DNA from: Oscillospiraceae bacterium
Lineage (GTDB): Bacteria > Bacillota > Clostridia > Oscillospirales > Acutalibacteraceae
Assembly: GCA_015065615.1 (NCBI GenBank)
Contig: SVPY01000010.1
Coordinates: 1 to 64,000 of the forward strand
DNA length: 64,000 bases
Direction of reading: 5' to 3'
In this document: positions 16,212 to 25,900 of the stretch, one piece after another
Layout of the letters: each line of letters begins with the position of its first letter
Position numbering within the stretch: position 1 is the stretch's first letter
Made by a program: the position numbers and the translations under genes
Notes under the pieces: generated by a model
What the model was told of the DNA's origin: nothing
The model's input: the letters and a program-made list of their open reading frames with translations, nothing else
The model's database searches: none

Positions 16212-17666
16212 ATGATAAAAGAGAATTTAAATGAAAATCTAAGCCTTTTAAAAGAACTTTTTAAAAACGCCATGGATTATACCGTGAGAGAACTTAAAGT
16301 AGGCAGCGGCAGCGCCGCGCTTCTTTCTCTTGACGGTTTAATAAATAAACAGCAAACCTCAATAAGCATTTTAAATCCCATACTCTCGGCTCCTGTAATT
16401 GAACTGACGGGAAATGAACAAATGGATTTTTTGTCCGAAAGAGTGCTTGCTACCGTAGATAAAGTGAAAATATATAAAATATCGGATATTACAGAAAAAT
16501 TATTTTTGGGCTTTTCGGTTCTTTTATTAGACGGATGCGGCTATGCACTTGCCTTCGGCGTACAGGGTTTTGAGAAAAGAAGCGTATCTGAGCCTGAAAA
16601 CGAAATTATGCAACAGGGCTCCAAGGAAGGATTTGTGGAAGCTTTCCTTATAAATCTTTCAATGATAAGGCGCCGTATGAGAAACACGGAGCTTAAATTT
16701 GAAATGCTTACGGTAGGCAGTGAAAGTAAAACGCCCCTTGTGCTCTGTTATCTTGAAAATAAAGTAAGCAAGAAGCTTTTAAGCGAAATAAAAAAACGTA
16801 TAGAAAGTACAGAGTTGAAAACAGTTTTTGCGGCAGGTTATCTTTCGGGCTTTTTGAAGCACAGCAGTATGTTCGGAAATATAGGTCTTACCGAGCGGCC
16901 CGATACTCTGTGCGGTAAAATAGCGGAAGGCAGAGTGGGTATAATTATTGACGGTACTCCCAACGCCATTATTATTCCGCATCTGTTTATAGAAAATTTC
17001 CAGACATTGGATGACTATGCCAACCGACCGATGTATGCTACTTTTACAAGGTGGATAAGATATATAGCTTTTTTTATTGCGGTATTTTTACCGGGACTCT
17101 ACGTTGCGATAGTAGTACACAGACCCGAACTTATTCCAGATGTACTGCTTTATAAAATAGCCTCGGAGGAGGCATCCACACCCTTTTCGGTAATGTGGGA
17201 GCTGTTGCTTGTAAATCTTTTGTATGAAATAATGAGAGAGGCAGGTCTCAGAGCTCCAAAAAGTTTAGGACAGGCGGTAAGTATAGTAGGCGCACTTGTA
17301 ATAGGCGATACTGCGGTGCAATCGGGGCTTATAGGTGCAACTTCGCTTATGGTAATTGCTTCGGCGGCAATTTCGGGTTATGCGATACAGAAAATGTACG
17401 AACAGCTCTCATTAATACGCCTGCTTTTAATATTTATAGGCGGATTTTTCGGCGTATGGGGAATAGTTCTTATAACGGTACTGCTGATTTATAATATATG
17501 TTCCGAAGAAAACTTCGGAATACCTGTTACTTCGCCCATAGCGCCATTCAGTTTCAGAAGGATGGGGGATATATTAGTAAGACTTCCCTGGCGGATTCTT
17601 AATAAAGAAAACGTAAATATACGTAATATGCCGGGAAGTGAAGAAGAGATAAAATATGATAAATAA
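16212..17666 (+). CDS. GerA-family spore germinant receptor A subunit
   Basis: 484-residue A subunit of a germinant receptor (GerAA/GerKA type) in the spore inner membrane. Soluble N-terminal half (about residues 1-270) with the family strand LLDGCGYALAFGVQGFEKRSVSEPENE, then about five membrane helices from FIAVFLPGLYVAIVV, with the conserved LPGLY, REAGLRAP and FGIPVTSP motifs. Start at ATG 16212 has GGAG 10 bases upstream; an in-frame ATG at 16194 lacks an SD. The B-subunit gene overlaps its end by 11 bases. Confidence 0.92.
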   Translation: MIKENLNENLSLLKELFKNAMDYTVRELKVGSGSAALLSLDGLINKQQTSISILNPILSAPVIELTGNEQMDFLSERVLATVDKVKIYKISDITEKLFLGFSVLLLDGCGYALAFGVQGFEKRSVSEPENEIMQQGSKEGFVEAFLINLSMIRRRMRNTELKFEMLTVGSESKTPLVLCYLENKVSKKLLSEIKKRIESTELKTVFAAGYLSGFLKHSSMFGNIGLTERPDTLCGKIAEGRVGIIIDGTPNAIIIPHLFIENFQTLDDYANRPMYATFTRWIRYIAFFIAVFLPGLYVAIVVHRPELIPDVLLYKIASEEASTPFSVMWELLLVNLLYEIMREAGLRAPKSLGQAVSIVGALVIGDTAVQSGLIGATSLMVIASAAISGYAIQKMYEQLSLIRLLLIFIGGFFGVWGIVLITVLLIYNICSEENFGIPVTSPIAPFSFRRMGDILVRLPWRILNKENVNIRNMPGSEEEIKYDK

Positions 17667-18678
17667 TAAAATTTCATCAAGTCAGTTGGCTGTGTTATCA
17701 TTTCTTATGTTTATGGCACCCTTGGCTTTTATAAGAAGTGATGACCTTAATAATAATATTACTGATTCCGTATTTTCGTTTATAACGGTGGTATTAATTA
17801 CTTTGCTGTTATCAATACCTCTGTTTATGAAAAATGTAATAATCGTAGAAAACAAATTTATAAGCCTTTTATATTCGTTATATTTTGTGTTTATCATAGC
17901 AACAGATATAACTGCGGTAACAAAGATGCTTACCAACACGGTTATCCCTGACGGCAACGGTATTTTTATGGCGCTTTCCACTTTGCTGATTGCAATTTAC
18001 GGCGCAGTAAAAGGAACGGAAGCTGTAGGCAGAGGCGCCGATATTATTTTCCCTTTTTTCCTTTTAGGCGCGTTTTTTATTATTTTATCGGCTCTTCAAA
18101 TTATCAGACCCGAAGAATACGTAATACCTTTTGAAAACGGATATGAGGATTATTTTGATAATACCGTTTTAATACTTTCAGCTGTTTCTTTTATACCCAT
18201 GACTATAATATTGAAAGAAAATTCCAATGGCAAGTTTACTATAAAATATATCATATTTATAACCGCAGCTTTAATAATCGGCTTAATATTTCTGCTTGAA
18301 ACTCAGTTTTGTTTAGGATACTACGCCCTTACTCAGCAGTATCCGATTTACACTCTTTCAGCGGTAACAAAGGCGGAGCCGTTAAAAAGACTGGACCTTA
18401 TATTTACGGTTATATTTCTTATGGCGTCCGTTATACGTATGTCGGTCTCTGTTCTTTGCTTGTTCAAATTGGCGGGCAAATACTCAAAAAGGCATACAGG
18501 CGCGTTGAGAATCGCATCTCTGTTTTTTACGGCAGCGTTGACTGTATTATTCCTTTGCTTCGAAGAAACTATAGGTTTTCAGCTTACTGTTTACCTGAGG
18601 GCTGCTATGCTTTTTATATTTTCCCTGCCGATTCCGCTGATTATCAAATTGATTAATAAAGGGAGAGCGGCAAAATGA
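17656..18678 (+). CDS. GerB-family spore germination permease (B subunit)
   Basis: 340-residue protein with about ten hydrophobic segments and the APC-like GerAB/GerKB fold; begins ISSSQLAVLSFLMFMAPLAF, contains TNTVIPDGNG and CLGYYALTQQYPIYTL near the family's central region. It is the small-molecule-binding subunit of the germinant receptor. Slightly shorter than the usual 360-370 residues. Its ATG overlaps the A-subunit stop region and its own stop overlaps the C-subunit start (ATGA), so the three are translationally coupled. Confidence 0.92.
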   Translation: MINNKISSSQLAVLSFLMFMAPLAFIRSDDLNNNITDSVFSFITVVLITLLLSIPLFMKNVIIVENKFISLLYSLYFVFIIATDITAVTKMLTNTVIPDGNGIFMALSTLLIAIYGAVKGTEAVGRGADIIFPFFLLGAFFIILSALQIIRPEEYVIPFENGYEDYFDNTVLILSAVSFIPMTIILKENSNGKFTIKYIIFITAALIIGLIFLLETQFCLGYYALTQQYPIYTLSAVTKAEPLKRLDLIFTVIFLMASVIRMSVSVLCLFKLAGKYSKRHTGALRIASLFFTAALTVLFLCFEETIGFQLTVYLRAAMLFIFSLPIPLIIKLINKGRAAK

Positions 18679-19721
18679 AAAAGGCGTTATTTCTTTTAAT
18701 TCCGTTATTATTTTTATTTACACTCACAGGCTGCGACAGCGAGATTCATGACAGAATGCTTATAAGAGGTATAGGAATAGACTACGAAAAAGGTATTTTC
18801 GTAGTAAACGTAAGAGTGGAAGACGTTTTAAATAAAAGTGAAATCAATATGAAAACAAAAGGTGAAACGGTTTACGATGCTCTTACGAATCTTTCACAGC
18901 AATCAGGCAGCCGTCAGATGTATGCTGACAGCTATTTTATAATATTCGGTAAAAGCATGGCAGAAGAGGGAATAGAAAAGGCTATGGATTTTTTTGTGAG
19001 GTATTTTAAAGCTTTGCCGACAGAGCAGATTTTTATTACCGAGGGCAAGGCGGAAGAAGTCCTTTCAGCCGAAAATGACGGTAAACTTATACCTGCATCT
19101 GTGATTAAAGATTTAAAGAACAGCGAAAAAAACTCAGGCAGGGCGGTATCCGTAAGCTTATTGGAACTGTTATCAGGCACAATGTCGCCTTCTAAGGTTA
19201 CCGTGATACCGATTTTAAATATAGACGAAAATAAGCTTAACTTAAACGGCGCTGTTGTATTTAAAAATCTCAAGCCGCTTTTTTACCTTGATGATAAGGA
19301 AATAGAGAGTCTTCTTATAGCAAAGGGAGAAATAAACACCGCCTCATTAGTTTGCGATAATGATATTTACGGTAAAGTTTCATTGGAACTGAATAAGTCG
19401 AATGTAAAAACAGAGATTGATAAATACCCGGACGAGATAACCCTTGATATTGAAATAACTGCATTTATTACGTCCGTATCTCCCATATCTCCAGAAAGAA
19501 TCGTGGGTATAGAGAAAATCAGGAAAGATGCAAGCGAAAAGATAAAGGAAAATATAACTAAGCTTATTTCAAAATGCTATCAAAATGAGTGCGACGTATT
19601 AGGGATAAAATATAAACTTTACAGAGCAAAACTGGAAGAAAATATCAGCGAAAACGAATATAATTTTAATATAAAAGTAAAAACGAATATAGAAAAAACA
19701 GGACAGGAGGAAAATCCTTAG
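18675..19721 (+). CDS. GerC-family spore germination lipoprotein (C subunit)
   Basis: 348-residue lipoprotein. Signal peptide ends in the lipobox LTGC with C20 as the lipidated residue. The start of the mature chain, RMLIRGIGIDYEKGIFVVNV, is the standard GerAC/GerKC entry, followed by YADSYFIIFGKSMAEEG and the C-terminal Ger(x)C domain (IKEKIREN-like IRKDASEKIKENITKLISKCY). It completes the A-B-C germinant receptor. SD AAAGGGAGA lies inside the end of the B gene. Confidence 0.92.
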   Translation: MKKALFLLIPLLFLFTLTGCDSEIHDRMLIRGIGIDYEKGIFVVNVRVEDVLNKSEINMKTKGETVYDALTNLSQQSGSRQMYADSYFIIFGKSMAEEGIEKAMDFFVRYFKALPTEQIFITEGKAEEVLSAENDGKLIPASVIKDLKNSEKNSGRAVSVSLLELLSGTMSPSKVTVIPILNIDENKLNLNGAVVFKNLKPLFYLDDKEIESLLIAKGEINTASLVCDNDIYGKVSLELNKSNVKTEIDKYPDEITLDIEITAFITSVSPISPERIVGIEKIRKDASEKIKENITKLISKCYQNECDVLGIKYKLYRAKLEENISENEYNFNIKVKTNIEKTGQEENP

Positions 19722-19781
19722 GTTTAAAAGTAAAAGTGCACAAAAAAATAAAAAATTATGGTTAAAAAATGAAAAAAGTGT

Positions 19782-19809
19782 TTGAAAAATTCAAAATATG
19801 TGGTACAAT
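19782..19809 (+). promoter_or_regulatory. Sigma-A-type promoter for the SH3 lipoprotein
   Basis: TTGAAA, 16-bp spacer, TACAAT, 36 bases before the TTG start. Confidence 0.65.
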
Positions 19810-19845
19810 CTAAATAGATATTAGATTGAACGGAGGCTGACTCAT

Positions 19846-20319
19846 TTGAAAAAATTTTTACTGCTTATTATGACCATAATTTTCGTTTTCAGCATTTGTG
19901 CCTGCGGCGGAAATGAATCCGAAAAGGAGACTTCATCAATGCCTGATCTCAGTGCGGTAGAGTCATCAACTCCCACTCCCACACCTCCTCCCGTTGACGT
20001 TCAGGTTGTTATTTCCGGCAGAGGTGTTAACGTACGTTCTGCGCCCAATACTGATTGCGATATTTTAGGTAACGTTACAAGCGAAGCTTTCTATCTTGTT
20101 GAAGAAGATGACGGTTCGGGATTCCACAAGATCCTTTATAAAGGCGAGGAAGCATATATTTATTCAGATTATTGCGAACTTAAAACAATGACCGAAGCTG
20201 AAGCAAAGGCTTTAATTGAGGGCGAGGAAGCTGTCACAGAGAGTGCGGAAGAATCCACTTCCGAAAGTGAGAGCGATCCCGCAGTTTCAGTAAATTCTGA
20301 AGACGGTCAGAGAAGATAA
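19846..20319 (+). CDS. SH3-domain lipoprotein
   Basis: 157-residue secreted lipoprotein starting at TTG, chosen because CGGAGG sits 9-10 bases upstream and the encoded N terminus is a signal peptide (MKKFLLLIMTIIFVFSICAC) with C20 as lipobox cysteine. A Ser/Thr/Pro linker (SSTPTPTPPP) leads to a bacterial SH3 domain at about residues 52-110 (GRGVNVRSAPNTDCDILGNV), which typically binds peptidoglycan. The C-terminal tail is acidic and Ser/Glu-rich. Monocistronic, with own promoter and terminator; function beyond wall binding is unknown. Confidence 0.85.
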   Translation: MKKFLLLIMTIIFVFSICACGGNESEKETSSMPDLSAVESSTPTPTPPPVDVQVVISGRGVNVRSAPNTDCDILGNVTSEAFYLVEEDDGSGFHKILYKGEEAYIYSDYCELKTMTEAEAKALIEGEEAVTESAEESTSESESDPAVSVNSEDGQRR

Positions 20320-20339
20320 TAAACAGAGAAGATAATAAA
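20308..20339 (+). repeat. 16-bp perfect tandem duplication across a stop codon
   Basis: CAGAGAAGATAATAAA occurs twice in direct tandem (20308-20323 and 20324-20339). The first copy contains the lipoprotein stop codon, so the second copy is a non-coding duplicate of the gene's 3' end. Confidence 0.9.
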
Positions 20340-20344
20340 AAATT

Positions 20345-20374
20345 ACCTGCAAGGAGTAAACCTTGCAGGTTTTT
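20345..20374 (+). terminator. Intrinsic terminator after the SH3 lipoprotein
   Basis: Perfect 10-bp stem ACCTGCAAGG / CCTTGCAGGT, AGTAAA loop, T5 tract. Confidence 0.9.
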
Positions 20375-20421
20375 ACTATATAGAGAATAAAAAATAAATA
20401 TAAAAAATTTTAAAAAAACTA

Positions 20422-20450
20422 TTGACAATTAAATAAAAAAATGATATATT
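20422..20450 (+). promoter_or_regulatory. Sigma-A-type promoter for the Fur-family gene
   Basis: TTGACA, 17-bp spacer, TATATT. Downstream at 20466-20478 lies a short dyad GAGAC-AAA-GTCTC. The -10 neighbourhood (ATATTATAG) resembles half of a PerR box (TTATAATNATTATAA), so autoregulation is possible but unproven. Confidence 0.65.
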
Positions 20451-20495
20451 ATAGTCACAACAAACGAGACAAAGTCTCAATAAGGAAAAAGCGAG

Positions 20496-20939
20496 GTGAG
20501 GAACATCGAGAGAGTTGAAAAAACCTTGGATGAGGTACAAGCGGTTCCGCTGAAAAAGAAGCGCAACACGCAGCAAAAGCAAATGATACTTGAAACCCTG
20601 AAAGAGATGGGCAGCCACGTATCAGCAGGCGCAATCTTCAAGGAACTTCAAAGTAAGCATCCGGGAATCGGAAGAGCCACAGTGTTCAGAGTTCTTTCTG
20701 ATATGGCAAATGAAGGTTCACTTTTAAGGGTGCAAACGGTAGAGGGTGAGGACAGATACGATATAACAAATTTCGACCACTGTCATATAATCTGCCGTAA
20801 ATGCGGAAAAGTAGACGACGTATGGTTCACTACTCCGCCCGATGTTTATGAGCACATAAGCTCAACCTCGGATTTCAAAATAGAGAGATCACATCTCGAA
20901 TTCATAGGGCTCTGTAAAAAATGCGCAGAATCCGAATAA
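20496..20939 (+). CDS. Fur-family metalloregulator, PerR-like
   Basis: 147-residue winged-helix repressor. Two CxxC pairs for the structural zinc are present (C100/C103 in CRKCG, C140/C143 in CKKC), and the regulatory metal-site residues known from PerR have counterparts: H41, D89 (RYD), H95 and H97 (FDHCH). Recognition helix ATVFRVLSDMANEG is typical. Direct downstream linkage to reverse rubrerythrin and rubredoxin argues for a peroxide sensor (PerR role) rather than an iron-uptake Fur. Starts at GTG, with AAGGA 9 bases upstream; no ATG is available. Confidence 0.85.
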   Translation: MRNIERVEKTLDEVQAVPLKKKRNTQQKQMILETLKEMGSHVSAGAIFKELQSKHPGIGRATVFRVLSDMANEGSLLRVQTVEGEDRYDITNFDHCHIICRKCGKVDDVWFTTPPDVYEHISSTSDFKIERSHLEFIGLCKKCAESE

Positions 20940-20990
20940 AATTAAAAATCAAAAAATATAATTAAAATGAAATTAAAAGGAGATTTAAAA

Positions 20991-21533
20991 ATGAAAAAAT
21001 TCACATGTACAGTTTGCGGTTATGTTCACACAGGTGTTGAGGCTCCCGAGCAGTGCCCTCAGTGTAAAGTTGGTAAAGAGAAGTTCGTAGAGCAGAAGGG
21101 TAAGATGACATGGGCTGCTGAGCACGTTGTAGGCGTTGCTTTCGGTGCTCCCGAAGATATCATCGCTGACCTTCGCGCTAACTTCGAAGGCGAGTGCACA
21201 GAGGTTGGTATGTACCTTGCAATGAGCCGTGTAGCTCACAGAGAAGGTTATCCCGAGATCGGTCTTTACTGGGAAAAGGCAGCTTGGGAAGAGGCTGAGC
21301 ACGCAGCTAAGTTTGCAGAGCTCCTCGGTGAAGTTGTTACAGACAGCACAAAGAAGAACCTCCAGATGAGAGTTGATGCTGAAAACGGCGCAACAGCAGG
21401 CAAGTTCGACCTTGCAAAGCGCGCTAAGGAGCTTAACCTCGACGCTATCCACGATACAGTTCACGAGATGGCTCGCGATGAGGCAAGACACGGTAAGGCA
21501 TTCGAAGGTCTTCTTAACAGATACTTCAAATAA
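20991..21533 (+). CDS. rbr: Reverse rubrerythrin (NADH peroxidase system)
   Basis: 180-residue rubrerythrin with the domains in reversed order: an N-terminal rubredoxin-like Fe(Cys)4 site (C6/C9 and C22/C25 in CTVCGY and CPQC), then a diiron ferritin-like four-helix bundle with the expected Glu/His residues ([43 protein letters not shown]). This is the C. acetobutylicum Rbr3/revRbr type, which reduces hydrogen peroxide with electrons from NADH via rubredoxin. ATG 20991 with AAAAGGAG is preferred to an in-frame upstream ATG. Its codon choice is strongly biased, suggesting high expression. Confidence 0.95.
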   Translation: MKKFTCTVCGYVHTGVEAPEQCPQCKVGKEKFVEQKGKMTWAAEHVVGVAFGAPEDIIADLRANFEGECTEVGMYLAMSRVAHREGYPEIGLYWEKAAWEEAEHAAKFAELLGEVVTDSTKKNLQMRVDAENGATAGKFDLAKRAKELNLDAIHDTVHEMARDEARHGKAFEGLLNRYFK

Positions 21534-21614
21534 TTTTATAAGTTCAGCGTCTTGAATCTGAATAATTTTAAATTTAAACCCCATAATATGAAAAAAGAAA
21601 TTCGGAGGTAAATT

Positions 21615-21770
21615 ATGAGTAAATATCTTTGCCCTTGCGGTTATGAATACGATCCCGCTGTTGGTGATCCCGATAACGGTGTAGCACCCGGCACAGCTTG
21701 GGAAGACGTTCCTGAGGATTGGGTTTGCCCCACATGCGGTCTTTCAAAGGACGCATTCGAAGAAGCATAA
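21615..21770 (+). CDS. Rubredoxin with CPC-type first ligand loop
   Basis: 51-residue rubredoxin ([20 protein letters not shown] at the start). The second ligand pair CPTCG is standard, but the first is C-P-C (C6 and C8) rather than the usual CxxC, one residue shorter. The rest is canonical ([23 protein letters not shown]). It probably carries electrons to the adjacent reverse rubrerythrin. SD CGGAGG 7 bases upstream; 81-bp gap after rbr without a clear terminator, so probably cotranscribed. Confidence 0.93.
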   Translation: MSKYLCPCGYEYDPAVGDPDNGVAPGTAWEDVPEDWVCPTCGLSKDAFEEA

Positions 21771-21786
21771 AATAAAAGCTAAAATT

Positions 21787-21816
21787 AAAGCTCACAGCTT
21801 AGTCTGTGAGCTTTTT
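21787..21816 (+). terminator. Intrinsic terminator after rubredoxin
   Basis: Perfect 11-bp stem AAAGCTCACAG / CTGTGAGCTTT, 6-nt loop, T5 tract. Confidence 0.9.
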
Positions 21817-21853
21817 GTTTTATATAGAAATATCTTTAACTAAAAACAGTAAT

Positions 21854-21883
21854 AAAAAGCACGGAACAACCTGCTCCGTGCTT
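21854..21883 (-). terminator. Intrinsic terminator for the minus-strand lipoprotein
   Basis: On the minus strand, AAGCACGGA / TCCGTGCTT stem followed by T-rich sequence. Confidence 0.8.
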
Positions 21884-21900
21884 AAATTTAAATCGGATAT

Positions 21901-22635
21901 TTAATTCTTTGCGTAGTCCCTTAAAACACTTGTACCGAAACCTGCTCCGCCGCCTGACGCCCATTTGATTTGAGTTACGTGTTCACCGTTATAAATTCCC
22001 TCAGGCAAGTCTAAAATATAAAGCACGCCGATGGCATCAATTAAGTTATGTTCTTCAAAATGAAGTTTATCTTCGTTTCTGTCGTACTTAATTTCAAGCA
22101 GATACCATTCTTTAACTTCATCGGCATCCAGCTGTTTTTCTTCAATAAGTTCGTCGGTTTCATAATTATAAACACTGTAGGCTGCCTGATTTGCTTTGAA
22201 TACTTCATACTTAACCGCATCCGAATCCTCTTTATTAAACTTTGTGCGGCTGTATTTTGTCATTCCGTCAAATTTAAAAGAAACGGTATCCGTTAATCCT
22301 AAAATATTTCTCTTTAATCCGAAACCGATATTCACGGCATCGTATTCTTCTTCAATATCACCAAAGTCGTTTGTTTTTACAATATGCTCCGTGTATTCAT
22401 AATCTTCAAAGTACTCCTGCCAGTTATCCTTAGTAATTTCAACCTTAACAACATACTCACTGAATACTTTTGAATTTGGGAATACAATATAAGTAATACC
22501 GTTTTCACCTTCTTCTATGTAAATATCGTGTTTTGCGGTATTTTCGTTACCGTTTGTGCTATCGGTTTTACCGCCGCAGGCAGTAAGTGATAAACACAGA
22601 GTTATAGCTAAAAGCAGAATGAATATTTTTTTCAT
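21901..22635 (-). CDS. Lipoprotein of unknown function
   Basis: 244-residue predicted lipoprotein: signal peptide MKKIFILLLAITLCLSLTAC with C20 in an LTAC lipobox, then a Gly/Asn/Thr linker and an acidic, beta-strand-rich soluble domain (ITYIVFPNSKVFSEYVVKVE and similar). No catalytic motif or family is recognised. SD AAGAAGGA precedes the ATG. It is divergent from the large GH105 gene across a 333-bp region that contains several repeats. Localised to the outer face of the membrane. Confidence 0.75.
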   Translation of the reverse strand: MKKIFILLLAITLCLSLTACGGKTDSTNGNENTAKHDIYIEEGENGITYIVFPNSKVFSEYVVKVEITKDNWQEYFEDYEYTEHIVKTNDFGDIEEEYDAVNIGFGLKRNILGLTDTVSFKFDGMTKYSRTKFNKEDSDAVKYEVFKANQAAYSVYNYETDELIEEKQLDADEVKEWYLLEIKYDRNEDKLHFEEHNLIDAIGVLYILDLPEGIYNGEHVTQIKWASGGGAGFGTSVLRDYAKN

Positions 22636-22715
22636 AACTAAATTCCTTCTTTTAAAAACAGACTGATTGTTAACGTAATTTCAAATAGCATCTTGATATA
22701 TTAAAGGCACTGTAC

Positions 22716-22831
22716 CTGAAGTTAAAGTGATACGAAATCATTTTCGCTGAAGTTAATTCTTTTTGTGAATTAAATAAGTTAAAAAATTATTATACTAAAT
22801 ACGCGAGAAAAAGTCAACTGCACTAAAGTGC
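22716..22831. promoter_or_regulatory. Operator-like repeats in the lipoprotein/GH105 intergenic region
   Basis: The 333-bp gap 22636-22968 holds no gene. It contains a direct repeat CTGAAGTTAA at 22716-22725 and 22747-22756 (31 bp apart, about three helical turns), a CGAAA-TCAT-TTTCG dyad between them (22733-22746), and a GCACT-AA-AGTGC dyad at 22820-22831, 9 bp upstream of the -35 box of the GH105 promoter. These look like regulator sites. Confidence 0.4.
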
Positions 22832-22840
22832 GAAAAAATC

Positions 22841-22868
22841 TTGACAAGTTATTAAAATATGTTATAAT
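22841..22868 (+). promoter_or_regulatory. Sigma-A-type promoter for the GH105 gene
   Basis: TTGACA, 16-bp spacer, TATAAT; leader of about 95 nt ahead of an ATG with CGGAGG. Confidence 0.8.
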
Positions 22869-22968
22869 TTACATATGTCACCAAATTAACTGCGTGCGGT
22901 TTCTTATAAGCGTTTATACGAAGTGAAAATTACAGGGAATTTGGTAAAATTTCAACGGAGGTTCATAT

Positions 22969-25900
22969 ATGAACACTATTAAAATCCTTAAGCGTGTTTT
23001 TGCACTTATGCTATGCTTGTTGATTACAATGTCAGCTATCCCTATGGGAGCATATGTAGGCGGTGTTAAAGCACACGGGGCAGAAGTTGATTCTACCCTC
23101 AGCGCATCACTTTCAGAAGCGAAAGCATACATCGATGCACTTACAATTAACAACTCAAGCAACGACCCTGCTACAGTTGTAAAAAACTTTAAGACTCATT
23201 TTACATGGGATAACGAGAAACGTGAAAACAGTAAATCCTATCTTTTCGATTGGAGTTACTACAACGGCGTTGTTTTCGAAGGTCTTGAATTCGTATATGA
23301 GGTTACAGGTGAAAGCGTATATAAAGATTACGTTATCGAGTATATGTCTAACCTTATAGCTTCTAACGGTACTTGGGCAACTTGTTCCAATAATTCAAGT
23401 AAGCAGTGCGCAGGTTATAATTCCACGCACGGCGCTGACTGCTACAAAACAGCCAGCTTGCTTCTTGATGCATATGAAATGACAAACGACAGCCGTTATT
23501 TAACAATGGCTAAAACTTTATATGCAGACCTTGATACAGCTGCAAGCAAATATTCTCTTACAAATGCAGGCAATAACTACCGTCATACCTGGGCATCTGA
23601 CCCCAGCCCCGATTTATGGCTTGACGGTTTATATATGATTCTTCCCTTCCGTGCAGAATATGCTAAGTATATCGGCGACCAGGAAGAATTAGATTTAATC
23701 GTTTCCCGTATGCAGTGGGTAAGCGACAATATGTACAATAACTCCAAGAAGTTATTCTACCACGCAGCGGACAATGCAAGCTCTAATTCAGGTACATACT
23801 GGCTTCGTTCAATCGGCTGGTATGCAGCTGCTATAGTTGATATAATGGATTCTATGGAAGGCGAAAACCTTGAATCTATGAAGCAGCAGCTTATTAAGCT
23901 TGTAGACGGTATGAAGGCTTGCCAGAATGCTTCTAACGGTATGTGGCTTAATAATATGAATGCTTCTCAGTCAAGCACAAACCCCTATGAAACTTCCGGT
24001 ACTGCACTTGTTTGCTATGCAGTTATGAAAGCTGTTAACGAAGGCTGGTTAGATTCAAGCTATGCAGATATGGCTATTTTAGCTTTCAACGGTATCTGTA
24101 ATGAGAAATTAAGCGGTACAACTCTTAAGGATATCTGCTTCAAGGGTGCTCCCGGTTCATCTAACTCTACCTTCTATAATAACGAAGGCAAGGGTGTTGG
24201 TCCTTTCATTATGTTCTACGCTGAAATGTTAGAGTATGTGAATAATTCAGCTTGTGAGCATAATTACAACGTAGACGTAAAAGATGCTACATGTACAGAG
24301 GATGGCTCTGCAACCTATACATGTACTCTTTGCGGTGAAGGCTATACTGAAGTAATTGCTTCATCAGGCCATAATTATACTAAGCTTATAACATCTCCTG
24401 ACTGTGAAAACGGGGGCTACACTACTTATAACTGTACTTCTTGCGGCGATACTTATAAGTCAGATTATACAAACGCTACAGGTCACAGCTATAATAAAGT
24501 AACAACAAATGCTACTTGCGCTTCAGACGGTAAAATAGTTTATACTTGCAGCTGCGGTGATACCTATGAGGAAGTAATTCCTGCCACAGGTGCACATAAC
24601 TATAAAGAGGAAATTAAAGCAGCAACTTGTACAGAGAACGGCGAGAAAAAGTACGTTTGCTCAGTTTGCGGTGATTCTTATTCCGAAGTTATTAAAGCTA
24701 CAGGTCATAATTATAAATTAGTTGTAACTTCTCCCGATTGTTTAAACGGCGGTTATACCACCTATACTTGCTTAAACTGTAACGAAAGCTATAAAGATAA
24801 TTATACATCAGCTTTAGGTCATAATTATAAAGTAACAACTCAGAACGCTAGCTGCGTTGAAAACGGCAAGATAATTTATACCTGCGCTTGTGGTGACACA
24901 TACGAAGAAATTATTCCTGCAACAGGTAAGCACGTATATGAAACTTCCACAACAGAAGCTACTTGCGCAAATGATGGTAAGATTGTTTACACCTGCGCTT
25001 GCGGTGATACTTACGAAGAAGTGATTAATGCATTAGGTCACAACTACGTTTCCAAAGTAATAGCTCCTGATTGTTTAAACGAGGGCTATACAGTACACAC
25101 CTGTGCAAGATGTTCCGATACTTATAAGGATGCATACTTAGATGCATTAGGCCATAGCTACAGCGTAAAGGTAACAGCTCCTGACTGTGAAAACGAAGGT
25201 TATACAACTTATACCTGCCATTGCGGTGATAGCTACGTATCCGACATTAAAGCTGCATTAGGTCATAAGTATGAATCTTTAGTTATCGCTCCTACTTGCA
25301 CAAATGAAGGCTATACAAACAACACTTGCTCTGTTTGCGGTAATTCCTATATTTCCGAAAAAGTTCCTGCTCTGGGCCATACTTACGGCAAAATCGTTAC
25401 AGAACCTACCTGCACAGAAGGTGGCTATACTTTATACTTCTGCTCCTGCGGTGATTCTTATTACGGCGATGAAACTAATGCTTTAGGTCATAGCTATAAT
25501 GAAGTTGTAACAAAGCCTACTTGTGAAGCAGAGGGTTACACAACTTATACATGCCACTGCGGTTATACCTACGTTGGCAACGAAACTTCCGCTCTCGGTC
25601 ACAATTATACATATATTGAAGAAAACGGTACACGCATCTATACTTGTGTAAATTGCGGCGATACTTACGAAGAAAGCATTAACTGGGTAAATCTTGGCGG
25701 TTCTTACGTACTTGATACTGACGGTATTGATTTAGGCAGTGAAAACAAATACTTAGTGGTTGGTTCTAATAAGAACTACGCATTAAAACTTTCAAACGGT
25801 TCTATTTCAGCGGCAGCGGTAACTATAACTAATAACACAATTACACTTGATAACGCATCAAATTGCGAATTCTACTTTGTAAAGAACAGTAAAGAAAATA

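Noticed and set aside
20440..20480. PerR box at the Fur-family promoter
   Set aside because: Only a half match around ATATTATAG; too weak to list as an operator.
20985..21584. 199-codon minus-strand open frame
   Set aside because: Antisense to reverse rubrerythrin; it arises from that gene's strong codon bias and has no family features.
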